This document shows positions 1 through 8,542 of a stretch of DNA of 53,295 nt, in pieces. Below the pieces are notes generated by a model. That model was not told where the DNA came from. It ran no database searches and was given only the letters and a program-made list of their open reading frames with translations. The DNA is taken from contig CAMDRT010000034.1 in assembly GCA_945906815.1 (NCBI GenBank), positions 1 to 53,295 of the forward strand, read 5' to 3'. A program made the position numbers and the translations under genes. The stretch comes from Bordetella parapertussis (GTDB lineage: Bacteria > Pseudomonadota > Gammaproteobacteria > Burkholderiales > SG8-41). Every line of letters starts with the position of its first letter. The stretch's first letter is position 1.

Positions 1-1
1 G

Positions 2-3000
2 CAGAGCACTACCGGCACGCTCAACGTCACCGTGACACCCGTCAACGATGCGCCGCTTCTGACTGCTGTTCCCACACTCGATATCGTCGCCGCCAATCTT
101 CAGAGCAACAGCGTTGGCGTATTGGCAGGCGATGGCGCTGGCGCCTTCGCGCCGGCGCTCGCCTTTACTAGCGGCGGATCCAATCCTGCCTTGGTGGCAC
201 TGGGCGATGTGAATGGCGATGGCTTCCTCGATATCGTCGCCGCCAATTCCTCCATCGTCGGCAGCGTCGGCGTATTGGTGGGCAATGGCGCTGGCGCCTT
301 CGCACCGGCGATCGCCTTTTATAGCGGCGGATCCTATCCCGACTCGTTGGCGCTGGGCGATGTGAATCGCGATGGCCATCTCGATATTGTCACCGCCAAT
401 GTGCAGAGCAACAACGTCGGCGTGCTGGCGGGCGATGGCGATGGCGGCTTCGCCCTGACGGCCACGTTTGCCACCGGCGGCTCTTTTACTTTAGGGGTAG
501 CGCTAGGCGACGTGAATGGCGATGGCCTCCTCGATATCGTCACCACCAATCTTCACACCAGCAACGTCGGCGTGCTGGCAGGCGATGGCGAGGGCGGCTT
601 CGCGACCGCGGTAACCTTTACCACCGGCGGCACTCCTACCGAAGTTGCGCTGGGCGATGTAAACAGCGATGGCTACCTCGATATCGTCGCCACCAATTAT
701 TACAACCACAACGTCGGCGTGCTGATGGGCAACGGCAGCGGCGGCTTCGCAGCCGCGGTCACCTTTGGCAGCGGTGGCTCCAATCCCCGCGGGCTGGCAC
801 TGGGCGATGTGAATGGCGATGGTAAGCTCGATATCGTTACCGCCAATGAGACCAGCGGTAACGTCAGCGTGCTGATTGGAAACGGTACGGGCGGTTTCGC
901 CGCCGGGGTCACCTATGCCAACGGCGGGTCCATTGCCCACTTGGCGCTGGGCGATGTAAATGGCGACGGTAACCTCGATATCGTCACCGCCAATCGCGTC
1001 ACCGTCGGCGTGCTGGCGGGCAACGGCTTGGGCAGCTTCGCTCCCGTGGTGCCCTTTACCACCGGCGGTTCTTATCCCTACTTTGTGGCACTAGGCGATG
1101 TCGATACCCGCTCACTGCATTACACCGAGAACCAGGCGGCGACTGCGATCAATCCTGCGCTACTCGTATCCGACGTCGACAACGCTACGCTGAGCGGCGC
1201 CACGGTGGCGATCACGGGCAATTTCCATGTGGGCGAGGACGTCCTCGGCTTCATTGACACGGCGAGCATCACCGGCAGCTACAACGCGGCGAGCGGGGTG
1301 CTGACGCTCGCCGGCAGCGACACGCTTGCGGCCTACCGGGCGGCGCTGCGCTCGGTGACCTATCTCAACACGAGCGAAGACCCTTCCGCCGCCCTGCGCA
1401 CGATCAGCTACCAGGTCGATGACGGCGCCGCGGCCAATCATGCCAGCAACAGCGTGACGGCGACGGTGTCGGTGACGCCGGTGAACGATGCGCCCACGGG
1501 CGCGGACCACACCGTCACGATCAATGAAGACGCAGCCTACACCTTCGGCGCGGCGGCCTTCGGCTTCAGCGACGTGGACGGCACGCTGGCGGCGGTGCGC
1601 ATCGACGCGCTGCCTCTGGCTGGAACGCTCACGCTGTCCGGCGTGGCGGTGACGGCGGCACAGGTGATTGCAGCGGGGAGCCTTGGCAATCTCGTGTTCA
1701 CGCCCTCGGTCAATGCCAACGGCACCGGTTATGCGAGCTTCACCTTCTCGGTTCAGGACACCTCGGGCGGGGCGTTCGACGCGAGCCCGAACACCATTAC
1801 GGTTGATGTGACCGCGGTGAACGATGCGCCGGTGGCGGTGGCGGACACCCTGTCGGCAACCGAAGACACCGCGGTGACCTACACCGCAGCGCAGTTGCTG
1901 GGCAACGACACCGACGTGGACAATACCAACGCCCAGTTGTCGATAGCCTCGGTGACCAGCGGCACGGGCGGCACGGTGGTGCTCAACGGCAACGGCACAG
2001 TTACCTTCACGCCAAACGCGAACTTCAACGGCCCAGCAAGCTTTACCTACAAAGCGACAGACGGCTCGACGCAGAGCAACAGTGCTACGGTAACGGTGAA
2101 CGTAGCGGCAGTAAACGACGCACCCGTGCTCGCCAACGTAGCGACGAACGCGGCCTATACCGAGAACGCCGCAGGCACAGTACTGTCCCCTGCCCTCACC
2201 GTCAGCGACGTGGACAACGCCAACCTCACCGCGGCGACAGTGCGTATCGCCAGCGGTTTTGTCAGTGGCGACGTGCTGAGCGCCATTACGGCGGGCACCA
2301 GCATCACGGCAACTTACAGCAGTGCGACGGGCGTATTAACGCTTCTGGGATCAGACACCACGGCGCATTATCAGCAAGTACTTAATTCAATTACATTTTC
2401 GTCCACCAGCGACAATCCGACCAGTTTCGGCACCAGCCCTGGCCGCACCATCGACTGGCAGGTGAGCGACGGCACGGCGCCTGGCGGGCCTTTGTTCGGC
2501 GCGCAAACCACTTTCGCTGTAGGCACAAGCTCAAATGCTGTCGCCATTGCTGACCTCAACGGCGACGGCAAGCTCGACCTCGCGCTCTCGAACCATAGCG
2601 GCTATGTCTCGGTACTACTAGGCAACGGCAGTGGCGGCTTCGGTACGGCAGCGGCTTTTGCTACAGGCGCAGGCCCCACTGGCGTCGCCATCGGCGACCT
2701 CAACGGCGACGGCAAGCTCGACCTCGCGCTCTCGAATAGCGGCTCGGACAATGTCTCGGTGTTGCTGGGCAACGGCGACGGCACTTTTGGCGCAGCATCG
2801 AATTTCGCGGTAGGTGATATTCCACGCGATATCGCTATCGCGGATGTCAGCGGCGACGGCAAGCTCGACCTCGTGGTCCCGAACCACGGCAACAACAATG
2901 TTTCAGTGTTGCTCGGCAATGGCAATGGCACGTTTGGCGCCGCAACGAATTTTGCGGTAGGCGTTATTCCGCGGGATGTCGCCATCGCGGACTTCAACGC

Positions 3001-6000
3001 CGACGGCAAGCCCGACCTCGTGGTGGTGAATGAAGCCGACAGTGTTTCAGTGCTGCTGGGCGCTGGCGCTGGCACCTTTGACGCGGCTACGAATTTCGCG
3101 GTAGGAGACCACCCCACTTCTGTCGCTACCGGCGACGTGAACGGAGACGGCAAGCTCGACCTGGCAGTGGCGAACTATCTTGATGCCAATATCTCGGTAC
3201 TGCTCGGTAACGGCAACGGCACGTTTGCTGCGGCAACGAATTTCGCGGCAGGCGCCTCCACCAGTTCAGTGGTCATCGCAGACGTCAATGGCGACGGCAA
3301 GCTCGACCTGGCGGTGACCAACCTTTACTCGAACACGGCCTCGGTGCTGCTTGGAAACGGCAATGGCACGTTTGCTGCGGTAACCAATTTTGCGACTGGC
3401 ACAACCCCGGAAGCTGTCGCCATCGCAGATATCAATGGCGATGGCGGGCTTGACTTGGTGACCACAACTGGGACGGCCAACGTCTCGGTGCTGCTTAATG
3501 CGGGCACCAGTTCTAGTGCAGTCCAGCACACCACGGTCACCCTGGCAAGCGCGCCGAATAATGCGCCGGTTGCGTTCGCAGAGACCTACTCAGTGAGCGA
3601 AGGCTCAACGCTGATTGCAACCCACCTCATCGTGGATGCCGCGCATGGTGTGCTCAAGACGCCATTTGCGCCCGGCGCTGATTTCGATTCTGACGGCGAC
3701 ATTCTGACGGCAGCGCTCGTTGCCGGCCCAGCGCATGCGCAATCCTTCCAGCTCAATGCCGATGGATCGTTCAGCTATTCGCCGCAGGCGTACTTTGTGA
3801 GCTATACAACGCCGGGGCAGCAACTGGTTCAGAGCGACACATTTACGTACCGGGCGTTTGATGGAACCGATTACTCCGCCGTCACCACGGTGACCATCAA
3901 CGTTACGCCGCCGACGCACGTGCAAGTCAATCCACACGCCTACGACATGCAAGGCACGGGGGATGCAACGCTCGAACCCATGAAGAAGTTTTACGACGAT
4001 CTCGCGATCGGCACTCTGGTGTTCACCCCTGGTATTCAGACTGGTTTCCCGAATATACCGGCTGACCGTGGGTTCACCGTTACCACCAGCCTCGGTATCA
4101 CCTACACGGCGTCAGGTGACAATCTGACCTATGACAGTGGTGTGCCCATGGGCGGCACCATCAGCGCCCTCAACATCCTTAGCGCAACACCCGGCGTGCC
4201 CTACATCGCGATGCTCAACGGGAGCACCGGCGTAGAAGCGCCGTGGCAGTTTTCCGCGGCCGCTTTCTATCAAGGACTTCTGGCTTACGCGAGCATCCAG
4301 CACGACCGCACCGGCCTCGACGCGATCTTCCAGACGGTGCGCTACGCCATCATCGACGCCGCACCGGAACTCACGAGTGTCATCGTCGGCGGCCCCTTCA
4401 ATGACGAGTTGCGCGGAGCGGCCGGCGCTGACGTGCTGTACGGCGGCCCTGGTGACGACGTGCTGTCGGGCGGCGGCAACGGCGGTGATGTCTCGACGAG
4501 TGGTGCGGGTGCCGATCACCACGAGTTGGGCGGCCAGGACGGGGAAGACGCTGTGACCGATTTCTCGGGTGTGGTCGGGGGCGATCACGACGTGCTCGAT
4601 CTGCGCGCTGTCATTGGTGCCAATCAGGCGCAGATCGCGCACAACTTCGCGCAGGTGATGGCACGCGCCGCGCAGGACGGCGCCGACACCGTCATCGGCT
4701 ACAGCAACGATCTCGGCCTGTCGTCGCCGCTAGTGTTGCGGCTGTTGAACTTCGATCGCGACAATTTACGCGAAGGCGACTTCCTCTACGCCAACTTTGC
4801 GCCGATCGCGGTGAATGACGTCATCAGTGGTTCATCTGCGCTGTCCGCGCAGTCGTTCTACGGTGGCGCCGGCGACCAGCGGTTCACAGACGTCGCCTTC
4901 GGCCTGGGCAAACTTTTCGTATCCGGCCAGATCACCAGCGGCACCACTGCGCAAGAGGCTGTTGCCACCTCGTATGACCCCGCAACACTCGGGTCGCTAT
5001 GGACGCAGCTGTATCCCAATACCGCGGGGGCCTCGGTCTCGGGTGAGAGCTTTGACGGCGTGGCGGTGGGTACCGGCACCGATGACGCGGTCTACGTCGG
5101 GACGTTCCAGGCGCTGGCGAGCGGCGCCGGTGACGGCGAATCCAAGGCGGACATCGTCAATATCAATCCTGCCACGGGCGCGATCGACTGGGCGAAGCAA
5201 GCGCAGGTAGGCAGTAGCAACTCCATATATGCCTATCAGGGAGTAGAAGTGTTCTCCAGCGTAGCCACCTCGGTGGAAGGCGGTAACACTTTTTACTACG
5301 CGGTTGGCGGCGGCCAGCCGTTCAGTTACTTCGCCATGGCCGCGCTGAAATACGACGCCAGTGGTACGCGTGTCGCTCAGGCGGCTGATCCGGCTCTGGG
5401 CGGGTCGTTCTCGCCTGGTTACCCGGGAGGAATAGGAGGCTCCGTGGCAAACGATGTCACGGTGGCCAATGGCACGGTCTATGTGGCCGGGCTTACCGCC
5501 TGGTCCTTTCAAGGCGATAGCGCAGCACGCCCTGATCTATGGACTTACAACACCAGCCTCGGGCTACTCAACAACGTCAAGGACATAACGCTCAACGGTA
5601 CATTTTTCGGTGTAGCCGGCGATGGTACCAATGTGTATGCGGTGGGCAATCGTACCGGCGGAATTGCCGATAGCCAGGATTACCTGGTCGAGAAGTTCGA
5701 TACCAACGGCAACTTCCTCTGGCGCTCGTCCTTCGGGACTGCGGGCACCGACCAGTTGAACGACGTAGTGTCGGTCGGTGGGCGCTTGTTCGTGACCGGC
5801 TATTCTTCAGCAGAGGCAGGCGGACTGGGTAATGACGATGCGGTGCTGATGGAGATCAATGCCGCTACAGGCGCTGTCATTTCCACGACGCTTTATGGCG
5901 GCGCCGACACCGACCGCGCCAACGGCATTACCACGGACGGCACCAGTCTCTACGTCGTCGGCGAATCGCGCAGCTTCACCGCTGGCGGCAATGGTGCGGG

Positions 6001-6340
6001 TCAAAACGACGGCTTCGTCCTGAAATACCAGATCGGTGCAAACGAGGACACGCTTACGCTTATGGATGTCCTCTCCAATGACAGCGATGCCGATGGCGAT
6101 GCGTTCAGCATCGTTGGGGTATCGTCTAGTGGCAGCAGCACCACCCCATCCGCAACCACTATGCAGGGCGCGACGGTGACCGTTATCGGCGGTCAGGTAG
6201 AGTATGACCCGACCACCTCACCGATACTGGATGCGCTGTCAACCGGATCCCTCGGCATCGATTCATTCAGCTACACCATCAGCGATGGCCTGGGCGGCAC
6301 CGCCACGGCGAACGTCAATGTCAACGTCCTCGGCCTCTGA
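2..6340 (+). CDS. Giant FG-GAP/cadherin-like/RTX adhesin-like secreted protein (5' end outside window)
   Basis: The frame is open from base 2, upstream of the first start-like GTG at 32, so the gene begins outside the window; about 2,100 residues are seen. Order of parts: a seven-blade FG-GAP set (about 80-1105, motif GDVNGDGxLDIV); cadherin-like repeats with the linker VNDAP (about 1115-2480); a second seven-blade FG-GAP set (about 2512-3515, motif NGDGKLDL); another cadherin-like repeat (about 3560-3910); an RTX-like patch with GGPGDDVLSGG near 4440; a beta-propeller-like stretch (about 4850-6040); and a closing cadherin-like domain. FG-GAP DxDxDG loops and RTX nonapeptides bind calcium in known families. 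Export by the type I system encoded at 7148-12065 and a role in adhesion or biofilm are inferred. The extreme C-terminus is a cadherin-like strand rather than an RTX block, which is unusual for such substrates. Confidence 0.85.
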   Translation, partial: QSTTGTLNVTVTPVNDAPLLTAVPTLDIVAANLQSNSVGVLAGDGAGAFAPALAFTSGGSNPALVALGDVNGDGFLDIVAANSSIVGSVGVLVGNGAGAFAPAIAFYSGGSYPDSLALGDVNRDGHLDIVTANVQSNNVGVLAGDGDGGFALTATFATGGSFTLGVALGDVNGDGLLDIVTTNLHTSNVGVLAGDGEGGFATAVTFTTGGTPTEVALGDVNSDGYLDIVATNYYNHNVGVLMGNGSGGFAAAVTFGSGGSNPRGLALGDVNGDGKLDIVTANETSGNVSVLIGNGTGGFAAGVTYANGGSIAHLALGDVNGDGNLDIVTANRVTVGVLAGNGLGSFAPVVPFTTGGSYPYFVALGDVDTRSLHYTENQAATAINPALLVSDVDNATLSGATVAITGNFHVGEDVLGFIDTASITGSYNAASGVLTLAGSDTLAAYRAALRSVTYLNTSEDPSAALRTISYQVDDGAAANHASNSVTATVSVTPVNDAPTGADHTVTINEDAAYTFGAAAFGFSDVDGTLAAVRIDALPLAGTLTLSGVAVTAAQVIAAGSLGNLVFTPSVNANGTGYASFTFSVQDTSGGAFDASPNTITVDVTAVNDAPVAVADTLSATEDTAVTYTAAQLLGNDTDVDNTNAQLSIASVTSGTGGTVVLNGNGTVTFTPNANFNGPASFTYKATDGSTQSNSATVTVNVAAVNDAPVLANVATNAAYTENAAGTVLSPALTVSDVDNANLTAATVRIASGFVSGDVLSAITAGTSITATYSSATGVLTLLGSDTTAHYQQVLNSITFSSTSDNPTSFGTSPGRTIDWQVSDGTAPGGPLFGAQTTFAVGTSSNAVAIADLNGDGKLDLALSNHSGYVSVLLGNGSGGFGTAAAFATGAGPTGVAIGDLNGDGKLDLALSNSGSDNVSVLLGNGDGTFGAASNFAVGDIPRDIAIADVSGDGKLDLVVPNHGNNNVSVLLGNGNGTFGAATNFAVGVIPRDVAIADFNADGKPDLVVVNEADSVSVLLGAGAGTFDAATNFAVGDHPTSVATGDVNGDGKLDLAVANYLDANISVLLGNGNGTFAAATNFAAGASTSSVVIADVNGDGKLDLAVTNLYSNTASVLLGNGNGTFAAVTNFATGTTPEAVAIADINGDGGLDLVTTTGTANVSVLLNAGTSSSAVQHTTVTLASAPNNAPVAFAETYSVSEGSTLIATHLIVDAAHGVLKTPFAPGADFDSDGDILTAALVAGPAHAQSFQLNADGSFSYSPQAYFVSYTTPGQQLVQSDTFTYRAFDGTDYSAVTTVTINVTPPTHVQVNPHAYDMQGTGDATLEPMKKFYDDLAIGTLVFTPGIQTGFPNIPADRGFTVTTSLGITYTASGDNLTYDSGVPMGGTISALNILSATPGVPYIAMLNGSTGVEAPWQFSAAAFYQGLLAYASIQHDRTGLDAIFQTVRYAIIDAAPELTSVIVGGPFNDELRGAAGADVLYGGPGDDVLSGGGNGGDVSTSGAGADHHELGGQDGEDAVTDFSGVVGGDHDVLDLRAVIGANQAQIAHNFAQVMARAAQDGADTVIGYSNDLGLSSPLVLRLLNFDRDNLREGDFLYANFAPIAVNDVISGSSALSAQSFYGGAGDQRFTDVAFGLGKLFVSGQITSGTTAQEAVATSYDPATLGSLWTQLYPNTAGASVSGESFDGVAVGTGTDDAVYVGTFQALASGAGDGESKADIVNINPATGAIDWAKQAQVGSSNSIYAYQGVEVFSSVATSVEGGNTFYYAVGGGQPFSYFAMAALKYDASGTRVAQAADPALGGSFSPGYPGGIGGSVANDVTVANGTVYVAGLTAWSFQGDSAARPDLWTYNTSLGLLNNVKDITLNGTFFGVAGDGTNVYAVGNRTGGIADSQDYLVEKFDTNGNFLWRSSFGTAGTDQLNDVVSVGGRLFVTGYSSAEAGGLGNDDAVLMEINAATGAVISTTLYGGADTDRANGITTDGTSLYVVGESRSFTAGGNGAGQNDGFVLKYQIGANEDTLTLMDVLSNDSDADGDAFSIVGVSSSGSSTTPSATTMQGATVTVIGGQVEYDPTTSPILDALSTGSLGIDSFSYTISDGLGGTATANVNVNVLGL
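80..1105 (+). repeat. FG-GAP/VCBS repeat block 1 (seven blades)
   Basis: Seven LDIV-containing units of roughly 140-155 bases repeat in frame inside the giant gene. Each carries a calcium-loop motif of the GDVNGDG type followed by a VGVLxGxGxGxF strand. The first unit lacks its own GDVNGDG and the last unit ends after ALGDVD, so the ring could close by pairing the two ends. Confidence 0.85.
2512..3515 (+). repeat. FG-GAP/VCBS repeat block 2 (seven blades)
   Basis: Seven in-frame units carry an AIADxNGDGKLDLxxxN core followed by VSVLLGNGxGTF. Units are more alike at the DNA level than those of block 1 (for example, GGCGACGGCAAGCTCGACCT recurs). The block sits between the two halves of one cadherin-like repeat. 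Confidence 0.85.
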
Positions 6341-6350
6341 TGCGCAGCGA

Positions 6351-6384
6351 GCGTAGGGTGGGCACGTCCTTTGTGCCCACGCGC
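6351..6384 (+). repeat. REP element, left copy, GTAG-type hairpin
   Basis: A GTAG tetranucleotide precedes a hairpin with perfect 8-base arms GTGGGCAC / GTGCCCAC and a 7-base loop. It begins 11 bases after the stop codon of the giant gene, so it could also act as a terminator. The copy at 6956-6987 is its inverted partner, matching at 31 of 32 positions. A GTAG or GGAG tetranucleotide at the hairpin foot is the known recognition mark of REP-associated transposases. Confidence 0.85.
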
Positions 6385-6412
6385 AAATCACCTGCCGTGA
6401 TAACTTACCCGT

Positions 6413-6943
6413 GTGTCGCGCTATCGTCGAAGCCTGTCCGGCGGCGGTGCGTTTTTCTTCACCGTTAATCTGGCTGATCGGAAAAGCCGGTTGTTGGTAG
6501 ATCAAATGGATCGCCTGTGCCTGGCCTTTGCGCTCGCGCGCGAGCGTTACCCATTCCGCACGTTGGCCTATTGCATTTTGCCGGATCATTTGCACGCGAT
6601 ATGGCGGCTGCCCGTAGATGACGCCGATTTCGGGCTGCGTTGGGGGATTGTCAAACGGGCCTTCTCAAGGGATTTAGCGCCGGGCACGCGCAGCGCCAGC
6701 AAGATCGCCAAACGCGACAAAGGCATCTGGCAACGCCGATTCTGGGAGCATCAGATTCGCGACGATGTTGATTTGCAACATCACCTCGATTACATCCATT
6801 TCAATCCGGTGAAACATGGATGGGTGCGGCGCGTGGCGGATTGGCCGCATTCATCGTTTCACCGGTATGTCGAACGGGCTCTGTTGCGCGCAGATTGGGC
6901 TGGCGACGAATCCGATCAGGGTGGTAACACGTTTGGCGAATGA
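6413..6943 (+). CDS. REP-associated tyrosine transposase (RAYT, Y1/HUH family)
   Basis: A 176-residue single-strand DNA transposase of the IS200/IS605-related RAYT family, which cuts REP hairpins. The HUH-type metal motif is H59-L-H61 in PDHLHAIW. The candidate nucleophile is Y127 in DYIHFNPVKHGW, a segment typical of the family. The start is GTG at 6413, as no better start lies upstream. The gene is bracketed by inverted REP copies at 6351-6384 and 6956-6987, the arrangement expected of a REPtron. It splits the giant adhesin gene from its presumed export operon. RAYTs are usually single-copy, domesticated genes rather than active insertion sequences, and the intact motifs suggest that this one is functional. 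Confidence 0.9.
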   Translation: MSRYRRSLSGGGAFFFTVNLADRKSRLLVDQMDRLCLAFALARERYPFRTLAYCILPDHLHAIWRLPVDDADFGLRWGIVKRAFSRDLAPGTRSASKIAKRDKGIWQRRFWEHQIRDDVDLQHHLDYIHFNPVKHGWVRRVADWPHSSFHRYVERALLRADWAGDESDQGGNTFGE

Positions 6944-6955
6944 GGCCCCTGCTGC

Positions 6956-6987
6956 GCGTGGGCACACAGGACGTGCCCACCCTACGC
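6956..6987 (-). repeat. REP element, right copy, inverted
   Basis: The reverse complement of the left REP with one mismatch in 32. The arms GTGGGCAC and GTGCCCAC enclose a 7-base loop, and the GTAG mark sits on the minus strand. It begins 12 bases after the transposase stop codon. Confidence 0.85.
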
Positions 6988-7072
6988 TTGCTTGGAAATC
7001 CTGATCGCACACACCGCGCCCTGGATAGCCGGGTGGTGCGTGCGTCAAATCGGTTCCAGATTGCTTTTTAGT

Positions 7073-7078
7073 TATAAT
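7073..7078 (+). promoter_or_regulatory. Possible -10 box for the type I secretion operon
   Basis: A perfect TATAAT lies in an AT-rich stretch 69 bases before the TTG start at 7148. No convincing -35 box is seen at 16-18 bases spacing, so the call is tentative. Confidence 0.35.
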
Positions 7079-7147
7079 TCAAAAGCTTAGATATATCACC
7101 TGGTATTTATCACGTAGTCGAGCCGGCGCGAAGGCGCATTTCATATT

Positions 7148-8542
7148 TTGCACCTGTATCCGACAATCCTCTGCCTGTTTGCCCTATCCACCGTGTCGGC
7201 CAAAGCCGAGACGCTGGCGCAGGCGATTACGCGTGCATTACAGAACTTTCCTGAAATTCAGGCAGCGCAGGCGCGCCGTGAGACATCCGCCGCGCAGACC
7301 GGGCAGGCGCGGGCAGAATATTTTCCGTCGATCAATATTGCCGCAGGCGAAGGGCGCGAAACCAGCCGCAATGCGTCGACGCGCGCACTGGGCACGGATC
7401 CGACTCTCACACGCCGTGAGGCTGAACTGACGATTACCCAGTTATTGTTTGATGGCGGCGCCTCAGGCGCACAGGTACGGCGCTTTGGTGCGCGCACCGA
7501 GGGCGCTGAGTTCTCGGTTACGGATACCTCGATCAACGTCGCGCTGCGCGCAGCGCAGGCGTTCATCGAAGTACGGCGTCTGCGCGAGCAAATCGGCATT
7601 GCACAGAAAAATCAGGCGACGCATGAGAAAACGCTAGAGGACGTGAGCCTGCTGGCCGATGCCGGGCGCGGCCGCCGCGCCGATGTGACACAGGCCGAGG
7701 CGCGCCGCGCGCTGGCGAACTCGGCACTTGAACAACTCAGCGGACAATTGCGTCAGGCCGAGGCCTCGTACCGTTATCTGACGGGGCATATTCCCCAGGC
7801 CCTGGAAGAACCTGCGGATCTTGCGCAGGTGATGCCACCACAACTGGATGTTGCGGTGGATGTTGCGTCGCGCCTGCATCCCGCGATCCGCGCCGCCGAG
7901 AAAGAAATCGAAGCCGCGCAGCACGATCGTGAAAGTGCGCGCGCCAGAATGGCAGCGCCGCGCGTCACCATCGAAGCCGGTGCCTCGCGCAACCGCGACC
8001 TCGACGGCGTTAGCGGCCTGAATAGCGACCACTACGCGATGCTGCGGTTTCGCTATAACCTGTATCGCGGCATGGGCGACAGTGAACGGGTGCGCGAGAC
8101 TGAAGCGCGTTTCGATGAAACGTACGCGAATCTGCGGCGCATACGCGGCGAAGTGGAGCGTGACGTGCGCCAGGCGTGGGAGGCGCTCGCCTCCGACCGC
8201 TCACGCCTGCCACAACTAGCGCGCTACGCGCGCGCCAGCACAGAAGTGGCAGAAGCCTACCGCCTGCAGTTTCAGTTGGGACAACGCAGCCTGCTCGATG
8301 TGCTTAATTCGGAGAACGAACGCTTTAGCGCTGCGAGCGGACATGTGGCGGGACGCGCTGCGGTAACCGCGGGAGAGGTGCGCCTGTTGGCCAGTACTGG
8401 GCGCTTGCTGGATGCTATGCTCAGTCCCCCGGCCAAGGCTGCTGTGCAGCCGCAAGCGCCACTGGAGGAACCCGCGCCGAAAGCGGTGCCAGCAGGCCCT
8501 ATGGACACTCTGCCGGAACCCGCACCGGAGCCGCCAAATTGA
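7148..8542 (+). CDS. TolC-family outer-membrane channel of a type I secretion system
   Basis: A 464-residue TolC-like outer-membrane efflux protein that would form the exit duct of the type I exporter. The start is TTG at 7148: an in-frame TAG at 7115 precedes it and no other start codon lies between. A Sec signal peptide follows (hydrophobic LCLFALSTVSA, cleavage near residues 18-21). The mature part opens with TLAQAITRALQNFPEIQAAQARRE, cut here into the usual paired helical repeats; long Arg/Glu/Ala helices follow, as in the family. The tail after about residue 430 is rich in Pro and Ala and is probably disordered. The stop overlaps the start of the ABC exporter gene by 4 bases. The product probably secretes the giant protein encoded upstream. 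Confidence 0.9.
   Translation: MHLYPTILCLFALSTVSAKAETLAQAITRALQNFPEIQAAQARRETSAAQTGQARAEYFPSINIAAGEGRETSRNASTRALGTDPTLTRREAELTITQLLFDGGASGAQVRRFGARTEGAEFSVTDTSINVALRAAQAFIEVRRLREQIGIAQKNQATHEKTLEDVSLLADAGRGRRADVTQAEARRALANSALEQLSGQLRQAEASYRYLTGHIPQALEEPADLAQVMPPQLDVAVDVASRLHPAIRAAEKEIEAAQHDRESARARMAAPRVTIEAGASRNRDLDGVSGLNSDHYAMLRFRYNLYRGMGDSERVRETEARFDETYANLRRIRGEVERDVRQAWEALASDRSRLPQLARYARASTEVAEAYRLQFQLGQRSLLDVLNSENERFSAASGHVAGRAAVTAGEVRLLASTGRLLDAMLSPPAKAAVQPQAPLEEPAPKAVPAGPMDTLPEPAPEPPN

Noticed and set aside
7144..7150. Missing upstream ATG for the TolC-like gene, suggesting truncation
   Set aside because: The TTG at 7148 is followed by an intact signal peptide and full-length family sequence.
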